Shown piece by piece: positions 12,391 through 23,289 of a stretch of 64,000 nt of DNA; within the stretch, counting starts at the first letter, position 1, and the number at the start of each line of letters is the position of its first letter. The translations under genes and the position numbers were made by a program. The notes beneath the pieces are model-generated. The model searched no databases and was not told the DNA's origin. It was given only the letters and a program-made list of their open reading frames with translations. The DNA is from Oopsacas minuta (taxonomy: Eukaryota; Porifera; Hexactinellida; Lyssacinosida; Leucopsacidae). Location: positions 475,706-539,705 of the forward strand of contig JAKMXF010000277.1 in the NCBI GenBank assembly GCA_024704765.1. The letters run 5' to 3'.

Positions 12391-13159
12391 CTAAATAGGA
12401 GAAAATATGAACCACAATAAATGAGCATGTGCAAAGGATGCAAATAGCGTTGCAATCATTATTTCTAATTGTATATATATTCATACAAGCAAGCTATGCT
12501 TACTTGCGCTAACTGGCTCGCGAACACTTCGTGTCCACAATACACCAATCGGTGTCAATATAAATAGTTCCGCTATATACAAATTTATCTAATAGGCTAA
12601 GGTATCGACATCAGGGGCAGGCTTAGTTTAGTGGTTGCCCAGGTCTGGGTCGAAATGGGTTAGTGTATATTATTACAACATCCGTTGTCCCGACACAAAG
12701 TAATATTCCTAGGCCTTGCTCGCTCCTGGTCAGCACATATTGTATTCGTAGAATTTTCATCGCTCCGTTAGGAACTTCGGATAGAAAATTCAGAAATAAT
12801 TAATGCAAGATTTAATATGCATGTCCAGAATACAACGAATATTTTTTCCAGTATAGTTGACTATATTTCATTAATAGAAGCGGGTAGTGGTGGAGATTTT
12901 AGCGTGAAAAATTCCAAAGTACGTATTTATGAATCGAGGTATTGAATTACAAACATTCAGCGATCCATTGTCAGTTCGAAAACGAATATTCATATCGTAT
13001 TCACTAGCGTGCTTCGCTTGCTAGGTCGCCACGCGACAGGCGGTAGTATACTTACCAATTCCTCCCCCGGATTTAGCTTATGTACACATTGGGTATCTCT
13101 TAGTGCTTTTGGTTGGAACGCGATGGGATATACTCAGCACTAAGTGGATGTGGTCATGA
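12391..13159. other. Start of intron 3, GC-richer patches, no gene
   Basis: This lies within intron 3 of the minus-strand gene. Two related patches, at about 12500-12530 (gcttacttgcgct, tcgcgaacact) and 13170-13203 (gcttactcgcgct, tgcgagcact), look like copies of one repeat. They may be the GC-rich 3-prime portion of the Helitron-like family. No coding potential was recognised. Confidence 0.35.
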
Positions 13160-13320
13160 TATAAATTCGCTTTGCTTACTCGCGCTGAGCGGCTTGCGAG
13201 CACTTTTCGGATTCAGTGTAAACTGTTACCCCATTGTAAAATTAAGAGCAAGTCTCTACGTATGTTTGAAGCTTTCCATTATTCGTGTACTGTATACGCA
13301 TAAAAACAACAAATAAATTT
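13160..13320 (-). repeat. Helitron-like repeat copy 2, left part
   Basis: This contains a GC-rich segment and a minisatellite unit (cggattcagtg near 13207; cataaaaacaacaaataaa near 13300). The unit is interrupted at 13320 by a foldback MITE and continues at 13793. Joining the flanks restores the family text across the site. The true left end is uncertain. Confidence 0.5.
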
Positions 13321-13792
13321 GGAGCGCATTCACTAGTCAGAATCATTTTACGACTGTTGTTACAAGTCAGAATCGATTTTCAGACTGTTCTCACAAGTTA
13401 AAAACAAAACATCCATCGATCCGCCATTTTGCAAACTTTTCTAATAATTAGTCCAACCAAAGTCCATTCAAACACAAATTCTCACGAAGTCCACATCCCC
13501 GCGCCTAGGTAGCTTAATAACGAGTAAAATGAAAACTCCCAGATCCATAAGGTAGTGAACTAAATCCTTAATCCCATCCCAATGGTACGGGTTTATAATT
13601 AATACAACAAAAAGTTTTTTCCGGGCCTCGTTTTGCCACGCGACATGTCGGAAACGTAGATTCTGACTTGTGACAACAGTCTGAAAATCGATTCTGACTT
13701 GTAACAACAGTCGGAAAATGATTCTGACTTGTGACAACTAAGGATATTCTGACTAATGATAACTTCGAAATTCTGACTAGCACAACTTCCCC
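13321..13792. mobile_element. Foldback MITE with ~30-bp subterminal tandem repeats (TCAGAAT family)
   Basis: The ends are inverted copies. The left reads ggagcgcattcactagtcag and the right ends agcacaacttcccc. Inside both ends, units of about 30 bp are tandemly repeated, each carrying agtcagaat and cagactgttgtcacaag, inverted relative to each other. The middle (about 13400-13640) is not inverted. Flanks ataaattt (13313-13320) and ataaagtt (13793-13800) differ by one base, consistent with an 8-bp hAT-type duplication. A closely similar second copy lies at 62838-63366. The open frames across it are translations of the repeats and not genes. Confidence 0.75.
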
Positions 13793-14287
13793 ATAAAGTT
13801 ACATGTGAACTTGAAAATATGAAATTCTGATTCAGCGTACTTTATTACCCCATTGTAGCTGTTAAGAGTAAGCCTGTACGTATATTTTAAGATTTCAAAT
13901 AGTTGTTTACTTTATGTTCACAAAACAACAATATATGTACATATGAAAACTTGAAAATGCGAAATTCGGATTCAGCGTGCTTAATTACTCTATATTCCTG
14001 TTGAGAGCAATTCTCTAAGTATATTTCGAGATTTCAACTATTTGTTTACTTTAATAAAAACAATAAATATACATATGACTACTTCAAAAGTGTGAAAATC
14101 AGATTCAGCATAATCGATATGCTTAGTCAAATTTTGTTTAATTCTGTTTACTTTCTTGATAAACTTGATAAATGCGTAGTTATGCAACATCTCAGAATTG
14201 AGAAATTCGACTTCAATATAGGATTCCATAAATCCTTTGCTTGACAACGAACAAACAAACAGACAATTGCAATTAAATAATATAAAT
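13793..14287 (-). repeat. Helitron-like repeat copy 2, right part with minisatellite units
   Basis: Minisatellite units with gattcagcgt lie near 13831 and 13969, and a degenerate gattcagcat near 14102, at 133-138 bp spacing. The copy ends with gacaacgaacaaacaaacagac followed by a degenerate ttaaataatataaat, the reverse of the TCTATACTATTAA-type end. Sequence matching family X begins directly after it, so this repeat inserted into, or next to, a family X copy. Confidence 0.55.
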
Positions 14288-15330
14288 TCCTGGATCTTTG
14301 CTATTTTCTAAAACAAGTTTTATTGATGAGTGTTATCATTTCATTCACGTCACTACAAGTACTTATAGCAATAGCATTGTTAGGTCTAGTTCAATGTTAG
14401 TTTTGTGGTTAGTTGTGACGCAACCTGGTTATAATTTAAATTACCTAATGTTTGGCAAAAATTGTGTGTTAAAGTGAAGAGATTTGGAGCATTGTCGTTA
14501 GTTGGGTATTGTAAGTTTGTAACAAAGTAAGGAATTTAATACTCATGGTATTACCAACTTACAGAAACTATACTCAAAACCTTGTAGGTATTGAAAGTTA
14601 GTTAGGGAACCCATTCCCCTTCCCCAGGTTCACAGTCTTAAGTGTAAATTAGAGTCTGAACAAGTTGTGGATACATTGTTAGAGGTTAGTTCTGAAGTAG
14701 AAATTCTAAGTTGGGAATCTAGAGAATTTTATCTCGAAATCACTGAAAGGGATAGATTGTGTATTATTGATTCAAACCATAGAATGTTATTTTTCAAAAG
14801 TTTGAACAATGCATTATTAAGTTCCATAATGAATCAATGTGTGTTTGGAAGTTTGACTATTATCGGTTGAAAGGGTGATATCTCTAAAATAAACAGTCCT
14901 TTCTTTTGATGTGAGTGTAAATTCCCCAGTTGTAGAACATACGTATTAGATATTAGGAAGATAGTTTTCCAAATATTCATTGGATACAAGATTTATTCAG
15001 AGGGACCAATTTCATCTCAGTAAAATAGACAATTGTTAGATGATAATAATTCTAACAAAACTGGAGGATGTTTTATGGCAAATTGACATATTTAAAATCC
15101 GCTGAATATTTAAGGGAAGTTAAATCTGAAATGAATTTTTGATAGCAGGTGTCCAAATTTACACACGTAAGATGTAGTAGCTATTCAATAGTACTTCCGC
15201 CATCGACTCCTGCTTCCCCTATTCCAGGTTATGTTCAGTACGTTGTACAAGATTCCTATGTGAAAGTTATGTTAGAGTAACTCTAACATAGCTTGCAGGG
15301 TAGACGTACTCTCACCTCTTCGTGGTTACC
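14288..15330 (+). repeat. Family X, copy C (unclassified, formerly coding)
   Basis: This matches the interrupted copy at 42096-51333: ggatctttgctattttc, the gtgttatcatttcattcacgtcac block, cattccccttcccc, agttgtggata, and the later ccaggttatgttcagta block at about 15223. Decayed reading frames persist (14667-14870 is the longest), and the same residues recur in copies B and D. The family therefore once encoded protein. I do not recognise the protein. A perfect inverted motif atgttagag-taa-ctctaacat lies at about 15265-15285. Confidence 0.55.
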
Positions 15331-15930
15331 CGGATCAATTAGATAATGTTATTAAGCGGAGTTGACTGTACATAATTTTGGATTGCTAAGTTTGTCATGA
15401 ATGTTTTAGAAGTTGTAAGGAATATATCATAAAATATACAGTAAAACCATGCCTTCTAAGTTACCGATTTCAAAAAGGGAGGAAAACGATTGAGTTTCAG
15501 CATTTTGTATAGTTTATGAACGAATAACAAATCAAGTAGTAAAAATTGACAAGTAGGTACTGTGAAAATTGATGTGGGAGTCGAATTGTGGAACATATGT
15601 ACATGTACACTTAGCGTGAAGCATCATTAATAACAAAATACAATTTTATTTAGTGAATATATATTTTGCCTGGCCAAAAATTTGGAATCAAAAGCCGATA
15701 CATGTGGTTAATTACTAAGTTGATTCGGCATTTTGGACCATGGATATCTATAACATATAGTTTGCTGTGGTTGCTTGATAGAAAATGTCCAATAAAGTAA
15801 TAGTAAAATTGGCTCTGTGTATATAACATTCATTAAATTGGAAGACAACACCTAGAGGCAAACAAAACTACTCATTCCTGAAAGTATGATTTCTGAAAGA
15901 ACTTTTTATATATGCTACATTCCCAGTCCT
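15331..15930. other. Intron 3 sequence, nothing identified
   Basis: AT-rich, without recognisable coding sequence, ends or repeats other than the phrase cctggccaaaaatttggaatc near 15669. That phrase resembles a Tc1-like terminus but has no partner. Confidence 0.4.
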
Positions 15931-16503
15931 TAAACCATTTTATCAGTGTGTTTAATCCTTGACAGTTGTATGTAATGACAAAGGCGAATAGTGAATTTGA
16001 GAAAATTGTTGGTATGAATGGAATTTGAACACATTCCTGTGTTTCTAAGGAAATGTGTTTCTGTTTGTTGAGGCTATAACTAAAAAACTATGAGTCTTAT
16101 GACTCTAAACTTAAACCAGTAGTTCCGCCATAGTCAGCTTCCAATTCACTAATAAGATAGTTCATTTACTTTTTGCTTACACTTTTTGAAATATTTTGAA
16201 TACTCTATAGATGGCAACCATTTCCAAATATGAGAGATTTCAAAATATCTCAAAAAGTATCAACAAAAAGCAAATAAACTATATTAGTGAATAGGAAGTT
16301 GACTATTACATACTGGTATAAAATTAAGAGCCATAGCACTCATAGTTTTAGAGTTATAGCCTCAACAAAAGAAACACATTTACTTAGCAATAGAGAAATC
16401 TGTTCACGTTCCATTAATACCAACTATTGTTTTCAAATTAACTATTCGCCTTTGTCATTACATACAACTGTCAAGGACTGAAAACACTGACAAAATGGTT
16501 TAT
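15931..16503. repeat. ~570-bp palindrome (foldback element)
   Basis: Two arms of about 260-270 bp are inverted copies around a centre near 16210. Matching landmarks are taaaccatttt / aaaatggttta at the outside, ttgacagttgtatgtaatgac / gtcattacatacaactgtcaa, aaaggcgaatag / ctattcgccttt, gaggctataact / agttatagcctc, and tttgaaatattttgaa / ttcaaaatatctcaaa near the centre. No coding sequence and no clear target duplication were seen. It is probably a foldback MITE. The plus-strand frame at 16287-16481 lies wholly in the right arm and is not a gene. Confidence 0.8.
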
Positions 16504-17227
16504 ACACAGCTTGAAGAGCAACAATTTTCTCTCTAAATTTAGCTTTCGTGAGACCGCATGATGGGATATTATATTTTAGGTTATTAAAATGCATGCTTTG
16601 ATACCATATTCATATATGTCAGGAATACATACACAAGTACATGCATGTGCACAAATCTTTATTATAGTACATCACAATACATATTCAAACTTCAAAGTAT
16701 AGATATTATAAACAAAAAATAAAAATATATTCACGTACTCAAGGCGTTCGAATAAACAGGAGGTTGGAAAAGTTAAATATGATAGCTATCTACATTAGGT
16801 CATATACAAATGTATAATAAGAAGAGGAAAGTAGCCGAACAACGAATAAAGACGAGAGGCCAGATTATAAATCTCATAAATGTTAAATTAACTCTGCAGA
16901 GTTTGCGAATTAAACATATATTGGATAAAAATTTAAGGAATCACTCAAGACAACCTAAAAATTTCAAATGACTATCATTCATCCTCGCTTAGGCGAATTC
17001 AAATCATAACATCATTTCATTCATACTTCTTAAATAATCAGTACATTGTCTTTATAATCGATTTCTAATAACTATATAAATTTCATGTCCATGGCATAAA
17101 TTGAGAAATTTATCTTACAATAAGCTTTCATTAAACATGGATATTTCTTGAGTTGAAAGTGAACGAAGAATGTAAAACAATGCTAGCATAAACTAGATAA
17201 AAAAGTAGTATATGAATAGATGTACTA
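16504..17227. other. Intron 3 sequence, nothing identified
   Basis: AT-rich sequence up to the left target duplication of the outer hAT element at 17228. No open frame, repeat or site is supported. Confidence 0.4.
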
Positions 17228-17639
17228 TATACGTATGTTACCGTCCAAATTGAGTATCCGCCAAATTGAGTACTTGGCACCGCCAAATTAAGTAAGGTTA
17301 TTCGTATGCAAAATTTAAGATTAAATGTTATGGTTACTAAAAAAGCAATATTTTATAATTTTAAAGATATGTTTTGTGGTCTGCTAAAATAAATGAATGA
17401 TGTATCTAGATTCATACCACGACTATTATCATTCAATTGACTTGAAAAAAGTATTTGCATGGTTTAATACAATTAATATCTAAATATACACACAAATACT
17501 ATAAAAATCATAACATAGTAAGAAATAATGTAGTAAATGTACTTCTAGAAACTCTATTAGTTTTCAGTGAATTGTCCAGGATAGTTGACCAGTTGATAAT
17601 AAGGTTAGGCGACGAGTTGATTGAGGTGGTTATGAAAAA

Positions 17640-17830
17640 ACCCTGTTTTAACATTACTATATGTTCTCGTATACGGTAGAGTGTCTGTGACCCTTCGAGT
17701 TGCATTTAACCCGCTTCCGTTTGCACTGGCAAGTCTTAGTCCGGCAGCTGTCTTACATTGGCATGAGACGCACGATGTAGCCCCTGGCTCTACAGTGTTC
17801 AATCCAGGATTTACTTTTTGGGGGAAGTTG
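17640..17830 (-). pseudogene. Cysteine-rich (CxC-type) tail fragment of a transposon protein
   Basis: Read on the minus strand, this gives a cysteine array: SCQCK, then after one frameshift KTCQCKRKRVKCNSKGH. This is a C-x-C-x(n)-C-x-C-x6-C pattern. Similar C-terminal arrays occur on KRBA2/Ginger-like integrase proteins of mobile elements, from general knowledge. No integrase core is visible next to it. It lies near the 3-prime end of the outer hAT relative to its gene, so it could be that element's tail or a separate fragment. Confidence 0.4.
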
Positions 17831-18484
17831 TCATTAAGGGCAACGCTATAGATCTCTGGCTATTCTTTTGTTTATTTAGCCCAATTAAGATACTACTTAA
17901 TTAAAAACAACGTCACTTACAATATGAATATTTGAAAATCTGTGTTAATTAACAATTCGTAAGAGTTAAGCTTGAACCTCACAATACTATTCTACTGTTC
18001 TTTTGCACTTTATAATAATCAACTAATTCCTTCAACTTATTATTCGTTAGGTGATCAGGGCCTTCAATGCATATGTGCATCCTATATTCAAGCGTGTCCT
18101 CGCCAATCCAGCTTCGGAGTCTTGTTTTAATAGTTTTATACTGCTAAATGTACTGTCAACAGTGGCTGTTGTTACTAGTAAAACTTCTACTATTGCAGCT
18201 AAATTTGATAAGTTTGGAACTGCAATCGAAATGTCCCCGCTGCTGATCAATTTCGTTAGTACATCTTGCAAAGTGCTATTGTTGAATTGCCTCTAAATTA
18301 TCCGCCGAAACAATTTCCGTTCTGCTTCAGTTTCCTCTCCATCAATGTCTGGTTGTGACACCATCATCATCACCAAAGTACATCTGAAAGCATATAGATA
18401 CAAAGTACAGTTTTCTATTTTGACAAGAGAGTCGCAATTCCATGTGCTTGTGCATCACAAGTTTCATCATAATGCTCTTCAAAT

Positions 18485-18492
18485 GTGCGTAC
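18485..18492. repeat. Target site duplication of the inner hAT, left
   Basis: gtgcgtac here and gtgcatac at 21122-21129 differ by one base and flank the inner element, giving an 8-bp duplication. Confidence 0.7.
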
Positions 18493-21121
18493 CAGGCTTG
18501 GACCGGGTCATGATTTCCTGACCCGGTAAGCTCTGACCCGGTACAAAAGGTTGAAACCTCTGACCCGGTCACCCGGTTTTTCAAAACATTAATTTTCTAT
18601 ATTCATGCGATTTGATAACGATTAGATTTTACTAAGTTTTAATATCCAGGGATTTGGCAATTAAAATCCAGGGAAATTTGTAGAAGGGGTTGATAAGTCT
18701 GAACAAGGCATAGTGTTTTAAAACTCGCCTAGGGTCCTAATAGTTAAAGTTGGGATATATGGCAGCTGGGGCCCTAGTGTTTTCTGTTAGCACCATATTT
18801 TTGTTCCAGAAGTCCTGAAAATATGTTCTGATTTTGATATATGAAATTTACTATATTTAAGTAACGCTAAGAACAAATGATAATTATGATTAATGGAGAT
18901 AAGGCTTAGTAATTTAATTGGAGATATACTAAGTGAAGTCTGTCATATTATCTTCTTTTTCAATGCATCATTAAGAAGAACTAACCCCTCCACTGTATCT
19001 GGATTCAATTTTTCCCGATCTTTCCTCGTAACGCGATCGGCAGAACTAAAGTGGCGTTCCGATTCAGCCGAACTAGCCTGAATTACTAAAAATGACTGTG
19101 ACAGGAAACAGGTAATTGGGAATCTGCAACTGTGTTTCCCCCACCACTTTATAGGATCAAAGATATCTTCATCATATTGGATGGAAATGATCTTTTCATA
19201 GCCTGTTAATTCTGATCTCAAATTTTCTTCATTCCAATTCGTATAATTATTAGTTGAAACTGTAGTACTACAGTTCCTAAAGCATAAAAGTGGATCTAAT
19301 CTGTTACTTTTAGGAGCTGATGGCAGAAGAGGTTCATCTACCTGATTTTCCTGAATTTGGAATTGTGGGGGAGGAATTAATTTCTCTTTAAATGCAAGTA
19401 TAATACCTTCTCTTGCAGTTTTAAGGAAAATGATGCGATCTTGTTTATTCTTCACGAATAGAATTTAGAGATGTCACACCTTTTGTACAAGTTCTTCTGT
19501 CATTATTCGTTTCAGAATACGTGTTAATGGATCATCCTCTGTTTCTATTTCCCAAGCATTTTGAAGAGCATAATATGAAGGTGCCACATTCTGAATACTA
19601 GCTATAGATCCAAATTCGAGGATATCGAATATACGATTAAGTTTTTCAAAAACTTCGTGACGATAGCCAAAAGATTCAAGTCTATTCCTGCAACAATGTA
19701 AGCCTTATTCTTCTCTGTTAATATGTCTGATAACTTTCCATATGACTGCAAAATCGAGTTAAACATTGAGTAAAGACTTCTCCATGGCCTTGTCTTACCA
19801 CCTCTTTTCAGTGATATAGGTAGTTCCGATTGAATTCCAGATGATTTTTTTGCAAATGTAACTGCCTTATTAACGTCATCATGAAGCTGGTCGAGTTCCT
19901 CATTTTCCATCATAGCTCGTTCCCATCCAGTTTTAATCGCGGTATTAATTCTGTGACAGGCACAATCTATCCTAATCTTTTGTGCAGTAGCAGCCACCAT
20001 ATTTGCTCCCTTGTCTGTTGTAACAGGAGTATTAGCAGGATCACAATATACTTCTGTTAAAATTTGATCTAGTTCAAACCCAATATTTTCAGAGGTTTTA
20101 ATTTGGGAAAAACTTTGCAAGCATACATAGCGCATTTGAGGGTCCATAATTCTTTACCAATATCACTCTCATCCGTACCCTGTGAAATCCAGAAAAAGGA
20201 AACATCTAGGTAACTTCGATTCATAACATTATCTGTCCAAAGATCTGTTGTGAAAGCAACAGTATCCCTCTGTATTGGATCTTGGAGTCTAGAACAAATA
20301 TCTTGTTTGATAGTAATGATCTGTTCAACTGTTGATTTTGATATAGCCTTTCGTCCAGGAAGTATATTAGAAGCACTCACATTACCATATTTTGCACCAA
20401 TTCTGATCATTTCTTGAGAGAAAAGGATGAATTGTGGATTTCCAATGGTATTAAATGACAAAAATGCCCCCGCAACGAAATTTCTACTAGAGATAAGAAT
20501 TTTTGAGCATCCTGTTTATTTATAATATCCTTAGAACTTCTATTAAGAAGAGACGTGATTCTAACCTGTAAGGATGATGATACATCTGGACTACAATGTC
20601 GTGTGTGATCATTCAAATTCTTTGTTCCATAATCAATAATCTTACCACTATCCATTTTCATTTTATAAATAATGCATTTGAGACAATGGTTACAGCATGC
20701 TACTCCAAAAACAATGTTCCGTTATCGTTCAAAACTTCTGAAAAATATTTCCAACAAGTACTTATGTTCAAACGTGTGGAAGATTTTACTTTTAAGGTAT
20801 AAATTTCATTTTCAACTTTCTTACTAATATCAGCACAATCCATCTCTAAACATACAAAAGTATACTACATATCTATATACGTACATAAAAGTATATATGT
20901 ATATAAGTATACAGTAGTAATGATACCAAACAAGTTAGTAAAATACTAATGATTCATGAAAATGAAATGTCTAACTAATATTAACTGAATTATTATGATT
21001 TACAAACCGTTATAATTTAATTATCCATAAAGATATAAACCGGGTCAAGTCAAAATCAGTGAACCGGTTCAAACCCGGTTGACCCGATGACCCGGTTTAT
21101 TCGTGACCCGGTCCAAGCCTG
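18493..21121 (-). mobile_element. Inner hAT transposon, about 2.6 kb, with TGACCCGGT subterminal repeats
   Basis: Ends caggcttggaccgggtca and tgacccggtccaagcctg are perfect inverted repeats at 18493-18510 and 21104-21121. The nonamer tgacccggt and close variants recur five times in the first 90 bp and at least five times in the last 80 bp. This matches the clustered subterminal binding sites typical of Ac-like hAT elements. The minus-strand gene between the ends encodes a BED-finger hAT transposase with several breaks. The element lies within the outer hAT gene and is therefore younger. Confidence 0.88.
18943..20790 (-). pseudogene. BED-type hAT transposase (inner element), broken
   Basis: In order on the minus strand: a degenerate BED finger near 20790-20590 (WKYFSE, later CNHC, ending HTRHC); the conserved AFTTDLWTDNVMNRSYL block near 20260 with the first catalytic Asp; VTTDKGANMVAA near 20020 and ACHRINTAI near 19960; and the C-terminal dimerisation region near 19150-18950 (DPIKWW, then ASSAESERHFSSADRV and LVLLNDALK). 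Three main frames are used (20661-20407, 20461-20069, 20147-19602, then 19455-18943). At least three frameshifts and some stops are therefore present. Length is close to a full transposase of about 600 residues. Confidence 0.85.
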
Positions 21122-21675
21122 GTGCATACCATGCTGGGATACTCCGCGCACAGCACACACGGCTCTTTCACGTGCGAGCCATAGAGCATCACCAGGTTTT
21201 ACCATTATAATCTCAGCAGATTGGAGTTCCGCTTGGATCAGTGAAATTTTTTCTGTTTTCTTGGGAGAATAATGGAAAGCTTTCCAGATTGTTAACATTG
21301 TTACCTAAACTCTCATTATTTGTACATGTTCTGTACAAGCATTGACAGCAGAAAGTTGAAATTTATGGGACTGTAGTGGATATAAATTGCACTTCTTGCA
21401 AGTGATCTCAGACGCCTTTGAACGCTACTTATATGGCCAGACATTGTATTAGTAACAACAAACCCAAGGACAGCTCTCTCTCAGGGACATCGTCAGGTGG
21501 ATAAGCTTGTCAGTGCCACAGGGTGTTAAGTCAGTGTAGGTGAATGCTATGCTGATTGTTCCATGTGCAGTCCCAATCTGGAAAATCCCTCCATCCAGTA
21601 AACATCCGTAACAGTACCAATGAGACTGTTGGGACCAATGCTAGCCCTGTCAGGGTAAGGAATGGCATCCTCACA

Positions 21676-22029
21676 TTATCCCCTTTCAATAGTCTTCCTA
21701 CGTTTCATACTAGACTGTATCATGTCAGCTCCTTGCTTTCTGAGTGCTCTCCAGCTTCTTTGACGGAGCCTCTCAGCATTTCGCGCTATCCAACAATACT
21801 CATCGCGCGCGCAGAAGTACTGTACTGGAGTCTTACCGTACGCATCTAGTCGGTCCAGGTAGTCAGCCAGATGAAATGGGGCCAGAGGTAATGTTAATAT
21901 AAGGTGTAACTTGTGTTCCGATCTGCAGGGTACAGTAAGGTTGTAGGAATCGTCATCAAGATCGTCGGCAAACACATATCCTGCCTTTGTTGGTTTGGCA
22001 AATGCCGCAGAGGCGTACGAAGAGGACAA
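21676..22029 (-). CDS. Unrecognised 117-codon open frame in a GC-richer block
   Basis: The predicted product has an acidic patch (DDLDDD) and an Arg-rich C-terminal half (ARNAERLRQRSWRALRKQ). I do not recognise a family. The block 21400-22210 is clearly richer in G+C than its surroundings. It lies between the hAT core and the right terminus of the outer element, where that element's N-terminal coding region would be. It may be a lineage-specific N-terminal part or an unrelated captured piece. No splice signal was judged convincing. Confidence 0.3.
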   Translation of the reverse strand: MSSSYASAAFAKPTKAGYVFADDLDDDSYNLTVPCRSEHKLHLILTLPLAPFHLADYLDRLDAYGKTPVQYFCARDEYCWIARNAERLRQRSWRALRKQGADMIQSSMKRRKTIERG

Positions 22030-22887
22030 TTAATGCACGAAGCACTTGACAGTTGTGGCTCATGAAATACTCGTAGACCCTGTTACATCCGCCATGACTG
22101 AGCTCGTGATGTGAGGCCACTAACGTATCCCACAGGTCTTAGCCATACGCGTAATTTGCTCCATGAAGTCCCCGGATATCATCCCTTCACCTACAGGACC
22201 TTTACTCACTCAAACTCCTCCACAGGATAGCGCAATTTGGTCCTGCCCCAATTGGGATCGTTGGTGTTGCAACCATCCTTTCTATAGCTCTCTATAATCC
22301 CATCTCTCTCCTCTCTCCTCACCAAATGTAAATTGATTGAGTTACTAATGCTCTGCTTCGAAAATTTCTTTAGTATTTGACAAAGGAAAGTATATTGATT
22401 TGGCCCAGATGAAACAAACGCAAACAATAATAACATATTTATAGTAACTAGTTAGAAATCGCGCAGTAACTGTCGCGTGATACACAAGTGTTAATATAGG
22501 CCTAATACCACAGTAGCATCCAGGTAACTTTGGTATGTATGTTGAATAGTAATTACACAAATATAATTCCATTTTAGTTAACCCATAATATCGTTAGTAT
22601 AAGATTATATAAGAAAAACATTTCTCAATTTGGACGGTGACATATACGTTGCATAGAATTCAGGTAGCTAATGAAAAATCCAGAAGTGGTTGAATAAAAA
22701 CTTAGAGTCAATATTCCAAATTAAATAAAAAGGGGGGTTAGAATAAACGCAGGGTGGGGGGTGTAAGGAAATTCTATAAATAAATAAGCGGGGCCCCGTT
22801 AATTAGAATCCCTAGCTCATAAAGTATTTCAAAGTAAATATATTTGCAACTTAGCTAGGACTCTTTCTAAACCAAAACGCCCATACC

Positions 22888-23085
22888 TCCCAGATGACCA
22901 TTCCAGTTTAGGTTGTAATTTCATCAAATCACTTCCAGTTTCAATTAAGGTATTCACTCAGAATATTAAATAATTATCGAGTTATGCTACCAAATTACAC
23001 CCCTCCAAATTCCGCATTATTTCATCATATTTTCTCGATCTTGGATCTTCAACAATTTTCGTGGTTCATATTTTGTACAGGATGT
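22888..23085 (+). repeat. Left arm of a ~200-bp inverted repeat pair
   Basis: Matches 24160-24365 in reverse orientation: ttgtaatttcatcaaatcacttcc, cagaatattaaat, caaattacacccct, cgatcttggatcttcaac, gtggttcata. The arms are about 1.1 kb apart. They could be the long termini of a 1.5-kb non-autonomous element or two opposed copies of a repeat. Intervening sequence is non-coding. Confidence 0.7.
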
Positions 23086-23289
23086 AACCAAATTGATGCC
23101 CTATTCCAATATACGCAAGGCGACTAAAACTTCAATTCGCTTCACATGGTGGCCATGGCCGCCCCAGCTACTGCAGTCCCGACTTCTATACCCGAATAAT
23201 ACATATTTATATGAAACTCTTAGCATTGTTACATAATAGTGAATATGCACATCTATGGTAATTTTTAACTGACGCAAATATCTTCAGAG

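Larger units (their letters stand above)
18047..21460 (-). pseudogene. hAT transposase of the outer element, split by the inner hAT
   Basis: Minus-strand segments 21460-21122 and 18484-18047 join across the inner insertion. The first gives TMSGHISSVQRRL and SAIYIHY (the 'CHS-H' type block) and VKPGDALWLARERAVCAV. The second continues with HFEEHYDE, then CIYMLSDVL, and ends in the hAT dimerisation region (NLAAIVEVLLVTTATVDSTFSSIK). Frames are shifted several times. The match resembles the ZNF862/DUF4371-like group of domesticated and active hAT proteins. Not functional. The inner element is inserted exactly between the arginine-rich block and the following acidic block. Confidence 0.7.
17236..22642 (-). 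mobile_element. Outer hAT-like transposon carrying a nested hAT
   Basis: The terminal inverted repeat TGTTACCGTCCAAATTGAG at 17236-17254 matches the reverse of the right end at 22624-22642 with one change. Flanking octamers tatacgta (17228-17235) and tatacgtt (22643-22650) differ only in the last base, as expected for an old 8-bp hAT duplication. Removing the inner element (18493-21121) leaves about 2.8 kb with decayed minus-strand transposase. Additional motif copies (ccaaattgag, ccaaattaag) lie just inside the left end at about 17265-17290 and may be transposase-binding repeats. Confidence 0.75.

Noticed and set aside
12618-12680. tRNA-like text (tagtttagtggttg and gggtcgaaat)
   Set aside because: The A-box-like and B-box-like motifs are only about 20 bases apart and no cloverleaf pairing was found, so neither a tRNA nor a SINE head is supported.
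13468-13783. Two overlapping minus-strand frames with periodic residues
   Set aside because: The periodicity comes from the ~30-bp tandem repeats of a MITE.
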